From contig PABB01000072.1 of the NCBI GenBank assembly GCA_002702655.1, forward strand, positions 64,001-128,000: a stretch of 64,000 nucleotides of DNA, given 5' to 3'. The notes under the pieces were generated by a model. That model worked only from the letters and a program-made list of their open reading frames with translations, ran no database searches and was not told the origin of the DNA. Source of the DNA: Planctomycetaceae bacterium (GTDB taxonomy: Bacteria; Planctomycetota; Planctomycetia; Pirellulales; Lacipirellulaceae). Below, piece after piece: positions 1 to 10,255 of the stretch (its first letter is position 1; the number at the start of each line of letters is the position of its first letter). Position numbers and translations under genes: made by a program.

Positions 1-276
1 GTTGGAGTAGCGACGATTGATGTAGCCCGCGCACTGCAGCATTTCGACGGTGGCATCGCTAATCGTTTCGTCGGCTTCGAGCCGCCAATCGCCGAACGCC
101 ACGGGAAGAGTTGCGAGATGATCGCCGAGTGCCGCCAAGTCGTCGGCCGGCCCCCAACGCTGCGAATAGCGCCCGGCGATCGCGCCCGACGCGAGCACGA
201 TCGCCAATCCGCAGACCAATGCAATCGCCAGTCTTCTGCGGTCGCCCAGCGATTCGCGGGACGGACGTTTATTCAT
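1..276 (-). CDS. EpsI-like exosortase-associated protein (N-terminal part, cut by window edge)
   Basis: The minus strand opens with ATG at 276 and stays open to base 1, giving the first 92 residues. They show a basic N-terminus, one hydrophobic segment at about residues 16-33 and then the GDW motif (FGDWRLEA) and CAGYINRRY, which fit the EpsI domain proteins that accompany exosortases. The start overlaps the stop of the preceding TPR gene by 8 bases (ATGAATAA), so translation is probably coupled. Position at the end of an exosortase operon supports the call; the C-terminal two thirds lie outside the window. Confidence 0.72.
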   Translation of the reverse strand, partial: MNKRPSRESLGDRRRLAIALVCGLAIVLASGAIAGRYSQRWGPADDLAALGDHLATLPVAFGDWRLEADETISDATVEMLQCAGYINRRYSN

Positions 277-3200
277 TGCTGGCTGCGCCTCCCTGGTCCG
301 CTACTGCCAGGCGCTCGAAGCGTCGCTCCACCTCGGCCAACAAAGTGCGGTCACTGTCCGTGAGCAAAGCGTCGTCTAGGTCGTGCTTCCGAGCGCATTG
401 GTACGCCTCGGCGGCGTCGTCGAGGCGATTCGCCTGACTGTAGGCCGCGGCGAGGTGGAAGTAGTAGCGTGCGTCGTCGGGGCTGCCGGCGGTTGCTTCC
501 TCGAGATTGGCGATCGCATGTTGTGCGTCGCCCATGGCGAGACGGATCGAACCCAACGTGTCAAGCAGTGCGGGTCGCCGACCGCCCGCGTCGATCGCGC
601 GGCTGACGATCTGCAACGCCTCGCCACGGCGGTTGGGCTGCTCCGCGAGTAGCGTCGCCAGGTTGTTCATCGCCAGGACGTTGTCCGGATCCTCTTTCAA
701 CAAGGTGCGCAATGCAGCAACCGCCTGCAAATCGTCGCCGCGACCGGCCCGCAACAGAGCCTCCGCTTGGAGCACGCGAACATGCCCTGGGTGAGCTGCA
801 ACCGCCTCGTCCCACGCAGCCAACGCTGCAGGCATTTCGATGTCGGCGGCTTGTGCAGCCGTGAGTACGTGCGCCAACGCCAAGGCGTCTTTTACTGCCA
901 ACGGACTACTGGCCCGCTTGAGGCACAATTCGGCGGCCTGTTCAAATCGTCTCTCTTCCACAAGGATTTTCACCGTAAGCACATACGCGCGGGGAGCCTT
1001 TTCGGTCAGGCGCCGATACCAGACCTCTGCCTGCGACAGATCGCCGACCCGGGCGTAGGCATTGCCAATCGCGTACAACACGCGCGGTTGCGAATCTGCA
1101 GTCTCATCGGCAATCGATTGAGCCACGTCCGTGATTGCTTCCGCCGCACTCGGATCTCCCTTCGCCAGGCGCAGACGCCCCAGAAGTTCCGCCGTTGCGA
1201 GCCGATCGAAGATATCGGCGCCCGGGCGCCGATCCAAAGCCTGCATGATGATCAGAAGCGAGCGGGCTTCCGCGAGGAACGTCGCGCGTAGCGGCGGATT
1301 GTCGGGAGAACGACCGCGAGCGATTGCTGAGTCGGAGACAGGCGTCAGGGAGCCCCGCTCGCTGTGCCGCAATAGGAAGTCGACGTAATTGGCGATGTCT
1401 TCCCGCGAAGCGCGTGCTTGAGTCGCCATGCTGCGCAGTTGGTCGCGGGCTGCTAACAGCGGAGCTGCTTCTCCGGTGAGCGCAGTCTCGACTTCGTAGG
1501 TATGGCATAGCAATCTGCCTGTGACGCCAGCGGTTGCGTCAACGCCGGATTGCATTCGAGTCTGGAGGAGCCGCGCGGCGGCGCGACAGTTGCTGAGCCG
1601 CTCGGCACGATTGCGACCGCGCTTGAGCAACAATATGGCCTGCACGTGATCGTTCGCGGCAGCGCAGGCCGGAGAATCGCCCGCGCGGGGCTCGAGCAAC
1701 TGCTCGGCTCGAGCCCAATCGTCGGGACGACCAGTCGCAGCCAGCAAAGTTGCCAATTCGGTGCGGGCCTCGCCGTGCCCGGCGTCGATCTGCAAGACGG
1801 CTTCCAACTGTTCGGTCGCGGCAGCCGGGTTGTGCCTGCTGAGCAGTTTCGCGAGTCGCATGCGAAGGTCCGTCGCGGCTGGCTGATCGGCGACCGCCGC
1901 GGCATACCGCTGTTCGGCGTCCCGGACGTCGCCCAGCAATTCGCAGCCCTCCGCTGCAATCTGCAGGCGGGCGGCCTTGCTCAACATGTCGCTACAGACA
2001 AGCCTCTCAAGCACCACCCGCGCGTCCTCAACGCGACCTGTCTTGATCAGCAGGACAAACAGTCCTTTCCAGACGCGGGGATCATCTGGAAAGTTGTTCG
2101 CAGCCTGGCTCATGGTCTCGGCGGCTTCCTGAACACGGTTCGCCGCCAGTTGCAGGTTGGCAAGCCAGATCCGTCGCTGCGGTTGGTCCGGATGTTGCTG
2201 GACGCCTTGCGCGGCGATTTCGAGTGCGTAGTCGAGACGATTCTGCGTCACAGCAACCTGGATGGCCACCTTGCTGAGAGCCGGCGACCTCTCGTCCGTG
2301 GCAACGAGTTCAAGGTATTTCTCAGCATCGGCCAGGTTGCCGTGTCCGTAGTGCAACTCAACAAGTTGTTCAAGCGTTGCCAGTCGACGATCGCCCAGTT
2401 TCACGGCCAACTCGTACTCGGCCAGCGCTATTAGCGGGTCGCCAGCGAGCAGCGCATAGCGCGCAGCCAGCGCGACGGCCGGATACCACCGCGGGCGGCC
2501 CGCGCGCAATCGCGCAATGTTCCCCGCCAACTGGCGATCCGTGACGGGCGACCGGTCGTCGACCTGGGCCAAGTCTCGCACCGCAGCGAGATAACGCTGC
2601 TCCCATTCGTACTCCGGGTGTGTTTCGAGTCGGTCGAGCCAGCGCGCGGCGGCTGCAGCGTCCCGCGTTTGCAGCGCCAACGATGCCCCCAGGATCAGCA
2701 ATTGCGGATCTTCGGGGCCAGCTGCGAGGGCTTCCCGAAGCAGTCGGTAAGCCGCGGGCAATCGCCCGGAGGCGATCATGGTCTCTATTCGAATTCGCAC
2801 TATGCGACGCAAATCGTCCCCAGCCAGCCCGGCATGCGCCGCCGCGAGTACTTGGTCGGCTTCGTCGTAGCGGTCGGCCATCGCGAGCAGGTCCGCCTGC
2901 AAACGTACGACCGTGGCTGGAGAGCCGCCTGCCTCTTCACACCGGGCGACGGCCCGGCGGGCATCCGCGCTATGGCCCTGTTGCTGGTACAACCGCGCCG
3001 CCGCCTCCCAGAATCGAATTCGGTCGGCGAACTGGTCCTCGCCGCGCCGGAGCAGCCGGCGAGCGCTACGACAGGGCTCAGGCTCAGTTGAAGGGGGATC
3101 GCCGCTGGTCGGCGTTTCCGCGTCGCACCGCGCCGCCAAGAACCTGACTTCGGCGATCGTCAGCCGCCAGTCGTCGATGCCTCGTTCGCGAGTCGCCGCC

Positions 3201-4813
3201 AAAGCTCGGGAGAATGCCTCCCAGTTCCGTTCGGCAGGCGGCCGGGCCAGTTGGCAGTCCAGCTGAGCGCACACAACCTGCACGCTGGTTTCCGCTGTCG
3301 GCTCGGCAAGTTCGTGAAACCGCTGCAGCACGGCGAGCGCATCCGCAGGGGCCGCGGCCGACACCAGGGCTTGGGCGGCGGCCGCGGCTACGCGTCCCTC
3401 GCGCGGATCCGTGGAAACGAGCTCCATCCACAGGCTCGCGGCTCGGTCCCAATGGCCCAATTCCTGTTCAACTTGTGCGAGCAAGGCAATGGCCTCGCGC
3501 CGAACCGGAGACTGATTGCCGCCCGGCCACTTTTCCGAGGACTGGCGGACCTGTCTGAGCTTCGCCATGGCCGTTGCCAAGTCGCCGCGCTGGTGAACCA
3601 GGCGAGCTTGCAACAGCATACATCGGCTCTCTGCACGAAGTTGCGTGGGCACATCTCGTCCCGCGGCATCTGCCGCGACGCACACCTGCAATCGAACGAG
3701 CGCCTCCTCGGCCTCCACCATCTCATCGGCGTCGATGAGGCGCGCGACGAGGGCAAAGCGAATCTCCAGCGACGATGGCGCGTGCTGACGCCCCTCTCGC
3801 AATATTGCCAGGGCGCCCGCGGCATCGCCCGACTCCTCCCGAACGCCGGCCAGAGCCAAATACGGCCGTGGGTCGCGGGGCGCCGCCTTGATCGCCCGTT
3901 GCAGAAGCCTCTCCGCATCGGCGCCCGATCCGCCCTCGCCGCGCTTTGCGGCCGCCAGCAACAGCAACGCGTCGACGTGGTCGCCGTCGACAGCAAGCGC
4001 CGCTTCCAGGTCGTCCGTCGCAGCGTACGCCGTATTGCGAACGCGATGCCGGTATCGAGCGACCAGGCCATCGGCGCGGCTGGTGCTTGTCTCAACAAGC
4101 CGATCCATGATCTCGTCGGCCAGCGTCGTGGCATCCTGATCCCACACGAGCGCCGCCGCAGGGTGGTCATGCAACGCGTTGGCGGCCGTCACGGCCAAGA
4201 CGACATCGCCGGGCAACTCGTTGTGAGCCTTGATCAATTCGGTCACGGCATCGGCTAGCGCCGCGGAGTCATCCTGTTGGGCCGCCGCCCAACGCGATAG
4301 AGCTGCGATCCTCAGCGCCTGCGAGCGCTCGGGACACGATGGACCAAGCAGCTTGAGCGCCTGGCGTTCTGCATTGTCATAGTCGCCGGTGCGGGCCAAC
4401 GTCTCGGCTAAATTCAGTCGCAAGTCCGTGCAGAGCGGCGAGCGACCTACGGCTTGGTAGAGCAGTTGCGTCAGCCGCTCCCCGTCGACCGGACAGGGAA
4501 CCGTCGAAGCGTAGAGCCGCGCCAAACTGACCAAGGCATCGTCATCGCCCGGGCAGAGCCGCAAGTATCTTTGGTAGTAGGTGGCGGCGCGCTGCGGGGC
4601 GTGTTGCCGTTCCAGGCGGCGCCCCTGCTGCAGCAGGGCGGCCGCCGTCCGCTGCGTCTGCCTCTGATGCCAAAAGTAAGCAACTGGACACAGCAAGCTC
4701 ACCGTCGTCACCGAGACGAGAATCAGTCGCCAGTTGACGCAATGGAAGCGCCGGCCGCATGAATTCCTTTGGGAAACGCTCGGTGTTCTGCCGTTCGACA
4801 CGGCGAAGGTCAC
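269..4813 (-). CDS. Giant TPR-repeat membrane-anchored protein of the exosortase/EPS locus
   Basis: 1514 residues from a GTG start. One membrane segment at about residues 28-47 is followed by almost uninterrupted alpha-helical TPR repeats (recurring A-x-x-L-A-x-x-Y/L patterns; a clear canonical pair lies near the C-terminus around NNLATLLAEQ and YYFHLAAAYSQANRLDDA). Such very long TPR proteins (PEP-CTERM/XrtA-type TPR proteins such as PrsT) are usual partners in exosortase and exopolysaccharide loci, where they are thought to scaffold export machinery. The topology suggests a short cytoplasmic tail with the repeats outside the cytoplasm. It starts 63 bases after the kinase gene ends and overlaps the next gene by 8 bases. 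The GTG start has only a weak ribosome site, so the exact N-terminus is uncertain. Confidence 0.85.
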   Translation of the reverse strand: MTFAVSNGRTPSVSQRNSCGRRFHCVNWRLILVSVTTVSLLCPVAYFWHQRQTQRTAAALLQQGRRLERQHAPQRAATYYQRYLRLCPGDDDALVSLARLYASTVPCPVDGERLTQLLYQAVGRSPLCTDLRLNLAETLARTGDYDNAERQALKLLGPSCPERSQALRIAALSRWAAAQQDDSAALADAVTELIKAHNELPGDVVLAVTAANALHDHPAAALVWDQDATTLADEIMDRLVETSTSRADGLVARYRHRVRNTAYAATDDLEAALAVDGDHVDALLLLAAAKRGEGGSGADAERLLQRAIKAAPRDPRPYLALAGVREESGDAAGALAILREGRQHAPSSLEIRFALVARLIDADEMVEAEEALVRLQVCVAADAAGRDVPTQLRAESRCMLLQARLVHQRGDLATAMAKLRQVRQSSEKWPGGNQSPVRREAIALLAQVEQELGHWDRAASLWMELVSTDPREGRVAAAAAQALVSAAAPADALAVLQRFHELAEPTAETSVQVVCAQLDCQLARPPAERNWEAFSRALAATRERGIDDWRLTIAEVRFLAARCDAETPTSGDPPSTEPEPCRSARRLLRRGEDQFADRIRFWEAAARLYQQQGHSADARRAVARCEEAGGSPATVVRLQADLLAMADRYDEADQVLAAAHAGLAGDDLRRIVRIRIETMIASGRLPAAYRLLREALAAGPEDPQLLILGASLALQTRDAAAAARWLDRLETHPEYEWEQRYLAAVRDLAQVDDRSPVTDRQLAGNIARLRAGRPRWYPAVALAARYALLAGDPLIALAEYELAVKLGDRRLATLEQLVELHYGHGNLADAEKYLELVATDERSPALSKVAIQVAVTQNRLDYALEIAAQGVQQHPDQPQRRIWLANLQLAANRVQEAAETMSQAANNFPDDPRVWKGLFVLLIKTGRVEDARVVLERLVCSDMLSKAARLQIAAEGCELLGDVRDAEQRYAAAVADQPAATDLRMRLAKLLSRHNPAAATEQLEAVLQIDAGHGEARTELATLLAATGRPDDWARAEQLLEPRAGDSPACAAANDHVQAILLLKRGRNRAERLSNCRAAARLLQTRMQSGVDATAGVTGRLLCHTYEVETALTGEAAPLLAARDQLRSMATQARASREDIANYVDFLLRHSERGSLTPVSDSAIARGRSPDNPPLRATFLAEARSLLIIMQALDRRPGADIFDRLATAELLGRLRLAKGDPSAAEAITDVAQSIADETADSQPRVLYAIGNAYARVGDLSQAEVWYRRLTEKAPRAYVLTVKILVEERRFEQAAELCLKRASSPLAVKDALALAHVLTAAQAADIEMPAALAAWDEAVAAHPGHVRVLQAEALLRAGRGDDLQAVAALRTLLKEDPDNVLAMNNLATLLAEQPNRRGEALQIVSRAIDAGGRRPALLDTLGSIRLAMGDAQHAIANLEEATAGSPDDARYYFHLAAAYSQANRLDDAAEAYQCARKHDLDDALLTDSDRTLLAEVERRFERLAVADQGGAASNE

Positions 4814-4876
4814 CTCACTCTTGCATCGGGGCGCAACTGCCGGCGGAGTGGCGACGGACGATTTCCATCCTCGGCG

Positions 4877-7129
4877 TCAAAACGCCTCTCCTGATCCATA
4901 GTCCGCGGCAGCCCGCGGTCGATAGTCATATGCGTACGTGTACCGCCGCATGGGCACGCCGCTGAGTACGGCGCCCGCAATGCGCGAGCCTGTCGCATCA
5001 AGACATCGCGCGGCGCGGCGAACCTGTTGAGATTGGCTGACGTCGCTCAGAAGACACAAAACTACCGCGTCGGCGGCCCGGGCGAGCACCAATGACTCGC
5101 TGGCGGCGAGCACGGGCGGCGTGTCGACCACAATCAAGGCGTAGTCCCGTTGCAGTCGGTCAAAGAGCTCCTTGATTCGTCCGCCCAGCAACAGGTGATG
5201 GGGATTATCCTGCGAGCGACCGGCCGGCAGCAAGAACGCCGTGCTGCTCCCCACCTGTGCGATCGTTTCGACAGCTGGGAGGTCGCCGCGCAGCACGTCG
5301 GCCAAGCCGGGTTGGTTGGGCAGCCCAAGCATACGTGCGGCCGATGGTGCGCGTAAGTCGGCGTCGATGATCAGCGTCGCGTGTTGAGTCGCTTTCGCGA
5401 AACTGACTGCCAACGACGTGGCGACGCTTGTCTTGCCCTCGCCGCTGCCGGCGCTGGCCACGGCCAGCACGCGGACGCCGCCGACGCCCAAACCTTGCGT
5501 CAGCATCAATTGCGTTCGCAGACTGTCTATCGACTCGGCAAAGACAATCATCTCTCGATGGTGCCAGGCCGGCAACGATCGCAGTCGCGACGCCACTGGC
5601 CGCATGGGAAATCGCGTCACCTCCCCCAACAGATTCAACGCCGTTTCGCGTTCCAAGTCGTCCGCCGTGGCGATCCGCCGAACGGAAACCTCGCGGAGCG
5701 CGCCCACGGCAAACGGAGTCGCCAACGATGCCGCGCAGACGACCAATAAAAGTTCGTAGGGGATCGGATTCAGCGGTCGAGCAGGCACGGCGGCGCTTTG
5801 TTTCAGAGTGATTCGGTCGGGTGCATCCAACTCAGTCTGCAGGGCCAGCTTGCGAGCCGCGATCAGTTCGAACACCTTTTCTTCACGCGCCAATTCGGCC
5901 TTGGCAAATTCCAACTGAGCGCTCTGGGCGCCGCCGGACTTGAGTTCTGCGAGCTGCTCTTCCAGTCGCTCTGCCAGTTTGACGCGCCGCGTGGCGAGCG
6001 ATTGCAGCTCCTGCTTCTTCTCGACGATGTCGCGGTCTCGTTGGAGTTGTCGCTCAGCGCGGCGTGCTGAGCTTAGCTCTTCTTGAACTTCACGTTTGCG
6101 TTCGTTTAGGGCACTCTGGGCGTCATGCACGTCGGCCAACGTCTCGGCGTACTTTTGAGTCCCCTTCCTAATCCGCGTCAGTCTGTCGCGTTGCGCGGCC
6201 AATCGGGACTCAAGCTCGCGAATGTCTTCGCGATTGGAGATTTCCAGCGCGAAGAGTCCTGACGACGCCGTCTCGTCGCCGTAAACGATCGGGGCATCGT
6301 TCAACGCCTGCAACTCCGCTTTCAGCACCTCTTGATTGACATCAATCTCATTAAGGCTTTGATAGAGCGTGTCGACGGGCGACAACGCACGGTCGAGGTT
6401 GAAAACCGCCCCCTGCCCAAACGGATCCGTCCCGGTGACTTCACGCGATAATTCCACGACGCGGCGCCGCAGCTGCTCAAGGCGACTGCTGCGGGCATGA
6501 CGCTCCTGCTCCAGCAAGTCGATCACCAACTGGGTACGCTGCCGCTCCTGTTGTCCCTGCATCTGCAGATATTCCAATACGACGAGATTGGCGACAGTGG
6601 CGGCGTCGCTCGCCGACGGGCTGACGTAGTCGACGGAGTACAACTCCGATTCGCCGATCTGCGCGACGGCGAGATGCTCCTGCAAGTGCTTCAATGGCTC
6701 GGGCTCGTTCTGGAACTCTTCCATGGCGCCGATCTCGCTCCGCCCGAGTAGTGGGATGAGCACCACGGTGCCGCGCAGCAACTCGATCTGCGTGTTGAAG
6801 TAACGGGCTTCGTCGCGAACCGTCGACGGTTGTTCGAATGCAACGAACGGCACCTTCGACTCAATTTGGATGAGCGCGCTGGCCTGGTACTTCGGGACGT
6901 GCAGGTACATAACCGCACAGCCCGCCGCGGCTGCTAATAACAGCCCCAGCGGAATGGCCCACTTCCAAGAATTGCGCAAGACGCGCCGCACGAAATCGGG
7001 GGGCATGCCCTCCGAGTCGTCGGCGCGGCGGGACGGGCGGCTCGCCGTCACCGCCTGTCGTGTCCACTCCGTCGGCGGTCGCGGAGCGGGCAACTGATAA
7101 TCGTGATCTTCTTTGGCAGAATGAGACAT
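4877..7129 (-). CDS. Wzc/Wzz-type chain-length regulator with BY-kinase domain
   Basis: 750 residues in the order typical of polysaccharide co-polymerases fused to a bacterial tyrosine kinase. A membrane segment lies at about 57-74, a Wzz-like region at about 80-200, long coiled coil at about 200-430 and a second membrane segment at about 458-477. The ATPase domain then carries Walker A (GSGEGKTS, 561-568), A' (LIIDADLR, 586-593) and Walker B (IVVDTPP, 666-672). The C-terminus has the expected tyrosine cluster (Tyr730, 732, 734, 736, 744), so it should autophosphorylate. It would control polymer length and export at the inner membrane. It is the third gene of a minus-strand operon with an exosortase just upstream. 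Confidence 0.93.
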   Translation of the reverse strand: MSHSAKEDHDYQLPAPRPPTEWTRQAVTASRPSRRADDSEGMPPDFVRRVLRNSWKWAIPLGLLLAAAAGCAVMYLHVPKYQASALIQIESKVPFVAFEQPSTVRDEARYFNTQIELLRGTVVLIPLLGRSEIGAMEEFQNEPEPLKHLQEHLAVAQIGESELYSVDYVSPSASDAATVANLVVLEYLQMQGQQERQRTQLVIDLLEQERHARSSRLEQLRRRVVELSREVTGTDPFGQGAVFNLDRALSPVDTLYQSLNEIDVNQEVLKAELQALNDAPIVYGDETASSGLFALEISNREDIRELESRLAAQRDRLTRIRKGTQKYAETLADVHDAQSALNERKREVQEELSSARRAERQLQRDRDIVEKKQELQSLATRRVKLAERLEEQLAELKSGGAQSAQLEFAKAELAREEKVFELIAARKLALQTELDAPDRITLKQSAAVPARPLNPIPYELLLVVCAASLATPFAVGALREVSVRRIATADDLERETALNLLGEVTRFPMRPVASRLRSLPAWHHREMIVFAESIDSLRTQLMLTQGLGVGGVRVLAVASAGSGEGKTSVATSLAVSFAKATQHATLIIDADLRAPSAARMLGLPNQPGLADVLRGDLPAVETIAQVGSSTAFLLPAGRSQDNPHHLLLGGRIKELFDRLQRDYALIVVDTPPVLAASESLVLARAADAVVLCLLSDVSQSQQVRRAARCLDATGSRIAGAVLSGVPMRRYTYAYDYRPRAAADYGSGEAF

Positions 7130-7173
7130 GACACTCTAACCGGACTTTGATCTGAACCGCGCTGGCAACGCGG

Positions 7174-8115
7174 TCAGGCAAGATGGGAGTGCGGCACCTC
7201 CTCAACCTCGATAAACATTCGGTCGAAGTACGACAGCAGCAGCCAGAATAGGCCCGCGGCAATGGGAATCATGGCGAACCCCGAGATATCGTGGCTGAAG
7301 CGAATTGCAGCTTCCTGCGACACGCCTTGATAGAGCATGCCAGTCGTCACGATGCGGATCGAGTTGGCGAGGATCGCCACCGGGCACGCGGCTGCAAGAA
7401 CCAAGAGCTTCTTCCACCACGCCCACCGGGAGCACATGGCAAAGGCGCATGCGAGAGCCGCAATCCCTACAAAAATCCGCAACCCTGAGCAGGCTTCTTC
7501 GACCAACAGCGTGTTCTCTCCCAGTATGATTGTGTTGCCTTCGGCAATGGCAGGCTGCTGAAGGCAAACCAGGGCTGCTGTGCTGAGCTCTGTCGCCACT
7601 GCCTGCAGCGGTACGCTCAACCAGCGTTCAGCCGAATACGGGATTGGCGCCATAAACCATAGGAACGCAATCGACGGCAACATCCACCGCAGCCAGGGCC
7701 AACCGCATAGCAACCACACGGCTCCGGCCAGCGTGACGGGAATCGTCCAACTGTCCAGAGGCGTTAGGTAGAAGACGCTTGCGGCGACGCGCGCAATCCC
7801 GGCCGCCAGGAGCACCACTCCGCCCCACGCGCTGGGCCGCGGGGCCAGCGCCGGCCGTTGGTCCCGGCGACTCCATAGAAAGAAAACGGAGATCGGCGCC
7901 ACGAGGAACCCGTGTGAATAGTCCGGCTGTCGAAGCCATAGGTCGACCAGCGCTGCGAAAGTGGGCCAGTACGCCCACGCAATGACCGCCGCCAGCAAAG
8001 CGGAAGCGGCGGACCACAGCAAACCAGTCTGGGAGCGAGCGGCTGAGGCTGGCTCTCGGAGCCCGACCGTTGCCGGCGCGGAGTCGTCGATCGACGTTCG
8101 CCCAGCACGAGTCAT
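7174..8115 (-). CDS. Exosortase (PEP-CTERM protein-sorting transpeptidase)
   Basis: 313 residues, a polytopic membrane protein with about eight hydrophobic segments. All three residues of the exosortase/archaeosortase active site are present in context: Cys209 in EEACSG, Arg254 in NSIRI and His275 in SHDISG. The enzyme is thought to cut PEP-CTERM tails and attach the protein to the cell surface or matrix. At least six genes or gene remnants in this window encode matching tails, so they are its likely substrates. It sits between an antiterminator and a Wzc-like gene. I do not assign the exosortase subclass. Confidence 0.95.
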   Translation of the reverse strand: MTRAGRTSIDDSAPATVGLREPASAARSQTGLLWSAASALLAAVIAWAYWPTFAALVDLWLRQPDYSHGFLVAPISVFFLWSRRDQRPALAPRPSAWGGVVLLAAGIARVAASVFYLTPLDSWTIPVTLAGAVWLLCGWPWLRWMLPSIAFLWFMAPIPYSAERWLSVPLQAVATELSTAALVCLQQPAIAEGNTIILGENTLLVEEACSGLRIFVGIAALACAFAMCSRWAWWKKLLVLAAACPVAILANSIRIVTTGMLYQGVSQEAAIRFSHDISGFAMIPIAAGLFWLLLSYFDRMFIEVEEVPHSHLA

Positions 8116-8358
8116 CGTCTTGAGCGGCCCAGGTGGCTCATAGCGTCAGTGCGCCCGGAACGACGCAGGCTGGCTGAACCGCGTTCAGCGCAGACTCCGT
8201 CCCCGTCGTTCGCGGCGACGTCGTGTCACGCGCGTTCCAAGCGGCGAAAGAAAGGCGTCCATCCAGATTGACTCGCTTCGACGCACAGCCGCCAAACCAT
8301 GATTTAGCGACCTGCCGGTTGTCGTCGTTGCGGGGGCATTGCCCCAAAAAAGTCTCGG

Positions 8359-9126
8359 TTAATAAGGTTCGAGCAAAAATTGGTCAATTTCCAAGGAAAC
8401 GCCGCCAAGCAGCTTGCTCACATGCAGGAGCAATCGTACCTGCCCGCAGCGTCTCAGTATCGTCCCCCTTTTCCCCTTCAGCGGCCCCGCCTTCACTCGG
8501 ACCAACTGGCCCGGAACAAGACGTTCCTCCACGCGCAGCGGAACGCCTTGTTGGATCAAGTCGGCCAATTCTCGCAGGCGAATTGCCAGTCCGTCTTCGT
8601 CACCAACCACGCGCGTCGTGACAATTCTTCGAGTGCGCAACGCCGTCAGCCGTTCTTCGGGCTGACCCCACAGAAAAAGGTAGCCGCTAAACAACGGCTG
8701 CAATGTTGTGTATGACCGTCCGCGCGCATAGGCCGTGGAAGGCGTGGCCGGCAAATAGTGCGCGATCTTGAGAATGCGGAGTTCGCCCGCCAGCCGTTTC
8801 TCCTGACGCGGTTTGACGTGGGCCAACCACCAGCGCGGCAACGGGTCGGAGGCCAGCATTCCGTCGATGGATTCGTCCGGGCGGCGGCGGCCCGCAGAAG
8901 CAGATCGGCAAGGGACCTGTGATGTCGCGCCGGCGGCGATCTCGAGCAGATCACCAGGAAATAGAAACGGGTTGGCAGCCGAAATGCAGGGTGACGGTTC
9001 GTGCGGGACTTCGCCGGCGCTATCCGCAGCGTTCCCGCAGTCCGCATTGGAGCGCCTTCTCAGGTCCGTCCGGCGCGAGCCGGGTTGTGCCGTAGCTCGC
9101 GCACCCTCTGGGCGTGCCGCTGACAT
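8359..9126 (-). CDS. NusG/RfaH-family transcription antiterminator
   Basis: The conserved part is an NGN domain (WWLAHVKPRQEKRLA onward) followed by a KOW motif (VRVKAGPLKGKRGTILRR) near the C-terminus, the architecture of NusG paralogues such as RfaH and UpxY that load on RNA polymerase and help it through long polysaccharide operons. It is the first gene of the minus-strand exosortase operon, the usual place for such factors. The frame stays open upstream to a TTG at 9180. I chose the ATG at 9126, preceded by GAGGG, but a start at 8859 just before the NGN domain is also possible because the first roughly 90 residues look low in conservation. Confidence 0.85.
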   Translation of the reverse strand: MSAARPEGARATAQPGSRRTDLRRRSNADCGNAADSAGEVPHEPSPCISAANPFLFPGDLLEIAAGATSQVPCRSASAGRRRPDESIDGMLASDPLPRWWLAHVKPRQEKRLAGELRILKIAHYLPATPSTAYARGRSYTTLQPLFSGYLFLWGQPEERLTALRTRRIVTTRVVGDEDGLAIRLRELADLIQQGVPLRVEERLVPGQLVRVKAGPLKGKRGTILRRCGQVRLLLHVSKLLGGVSLEIDQFLLEPY

Positions 9127-9760
9127 CTTTCCCTCTTGCCCTATCGAAGCGCAGGCAGCGGCGACCAGCGCAACGACCAAAAGTCAGCTTAGCGTACTCT
9201 TCGCACAGGAATTCTCCGACGGCGGCCCGTCCGCCAACCGTCCGCGTCGCAATGCGAATTCGACTGTTTTCCCCTTCTCTGTTGGATCAACGGATCTCAT
9301 CCGAGACTGGCCCACGCCCCGGAGCATCGCGCATCAAATCGCGCGCAGAACGACTGGACTGCATCATTCGTGCCATTTTCAAAGATCTGCCCGACATACG
9401 TGCATGCGACACATCGCAGCATTCGTTCGACTGCGGCAGGTCGCACCAACCTTATGGCACGCCGCATCTTCGGTCGTCCAGGTGGGCTCTGGCGACGCCG
9501 TCGTTTAGAATGATAAGAAGGCGAGCGCGCTGTGCTGAAATGACACGTTTCTCGCGTTGCGATTGCGAAACACGCACACGTCACAACAAAGGCAACGAGC
9601 AGACAGGACGCCTCGCATGGAGGGGACGCGCATCGGCGGCCCCGAGATCGCACCTCCAACCATACCAACCATAATTGCCGCTGACGACAGTAAAGACCCC
9701 GGCCATGGGGTCACTCTCCTTCAAGGCGGGCGCGTGTAGCACTGCAAGGTAAACCAGCCT
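9127..9760. other. Intergenic region between divergent genes
   Basis: About 630 bases between the NusG-like gene (minus) and a small membrane protein gene (plus). No reading frame here resembles a protein. It should hold the promoter of the exosortase operon, but I could not pick out a convincing -35/-10 pair or an operator. Confidence 0.5.
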
Positions 9761-10060
9761 ATGTCACGGAACGTCCTATGGGGCTTTGTCCTTGCAGTCG
9801 TCCTGGTCGCCCTGTGGCAACTCCTGGTGCAGGGTCCGTGGGTAGCTCCCTGGGCTTGCGGCGTCGTGTTGCTTGTCGCAGGGTACCTGACAGGGCTGCG
9901 AAGCGGAGCGGACTCGCAAGCCAACCTCGTCGACGATCTGGTGCGCCGCAACAAACTGCTCGGCGATCAGAATCGCGATCTGGTAGAAGTCAACCAGGAG
10001 CTACTGCGCACGCGCCAGGATTGCGAGAGTGATGCCATTCAGTCGACGCCGACAGAATAG
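9761..10060 (+). CDS. Small membrane protein, function unknown
   Basis: 99 residues with two hydrophobic helices at about 6-24 and 28-46 and a polar, coiled-coil-prone C-terminal half (residues about 55-85). The layout, two helices then a cytoplasmic helical tail, is seen in LapA-like and other small envelope proteins, but no diagnostic motif is present. The start ATG follows a weak AAGG stretch. A strong hairpin lies just after the stop codon, which supports a real transcription unit. I do not recognise the family. Confidence 0.55.
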   Translation: MSRNVLWGFVLAVVLVALWQLLVQGPWVAPWACGVVLLVAGYLTGLRSGADSQANLVDDLVRRNKLLGDQNRDLVEVNQELLRTRQDCESDAIQSTPTE

Positions 10061-10069
10061 ACGCTCGCA

Positions 10070-10095
10070 CGCAGTCGCCCCTGCAGGCGACTGCG
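10070..10095 (+). terminator. Hairpin terminator after the small membrane protein gene
   Basis: Perfect 10-bp inverted repeat CGCAGTCGCC / GGCGACTGCG with a 6-base loop, beginning 10 bases after the stop codon at 10060. There is no T-run, so it may act as a transcript-end stabiliser or as a bidirectional barrier between this gene and the convergent large gene ending at 10256. Confidence 0.55.
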
Positions 10096-10255
10096 TACCG
10101 GCAGGGGCAACAAACCTTCATTCCTTGTTCTGATCGTCCAAGCGCAGCCAACCTTCCGGGGCGGACGCGTCATTCAGCGCCACGGATTCGCGCAAGTCGC
10201 CGCGCGAGCTCATCGTGCTCGCCTGCGACCGCAAGATCGTCAGCCGGAGCGCCGA

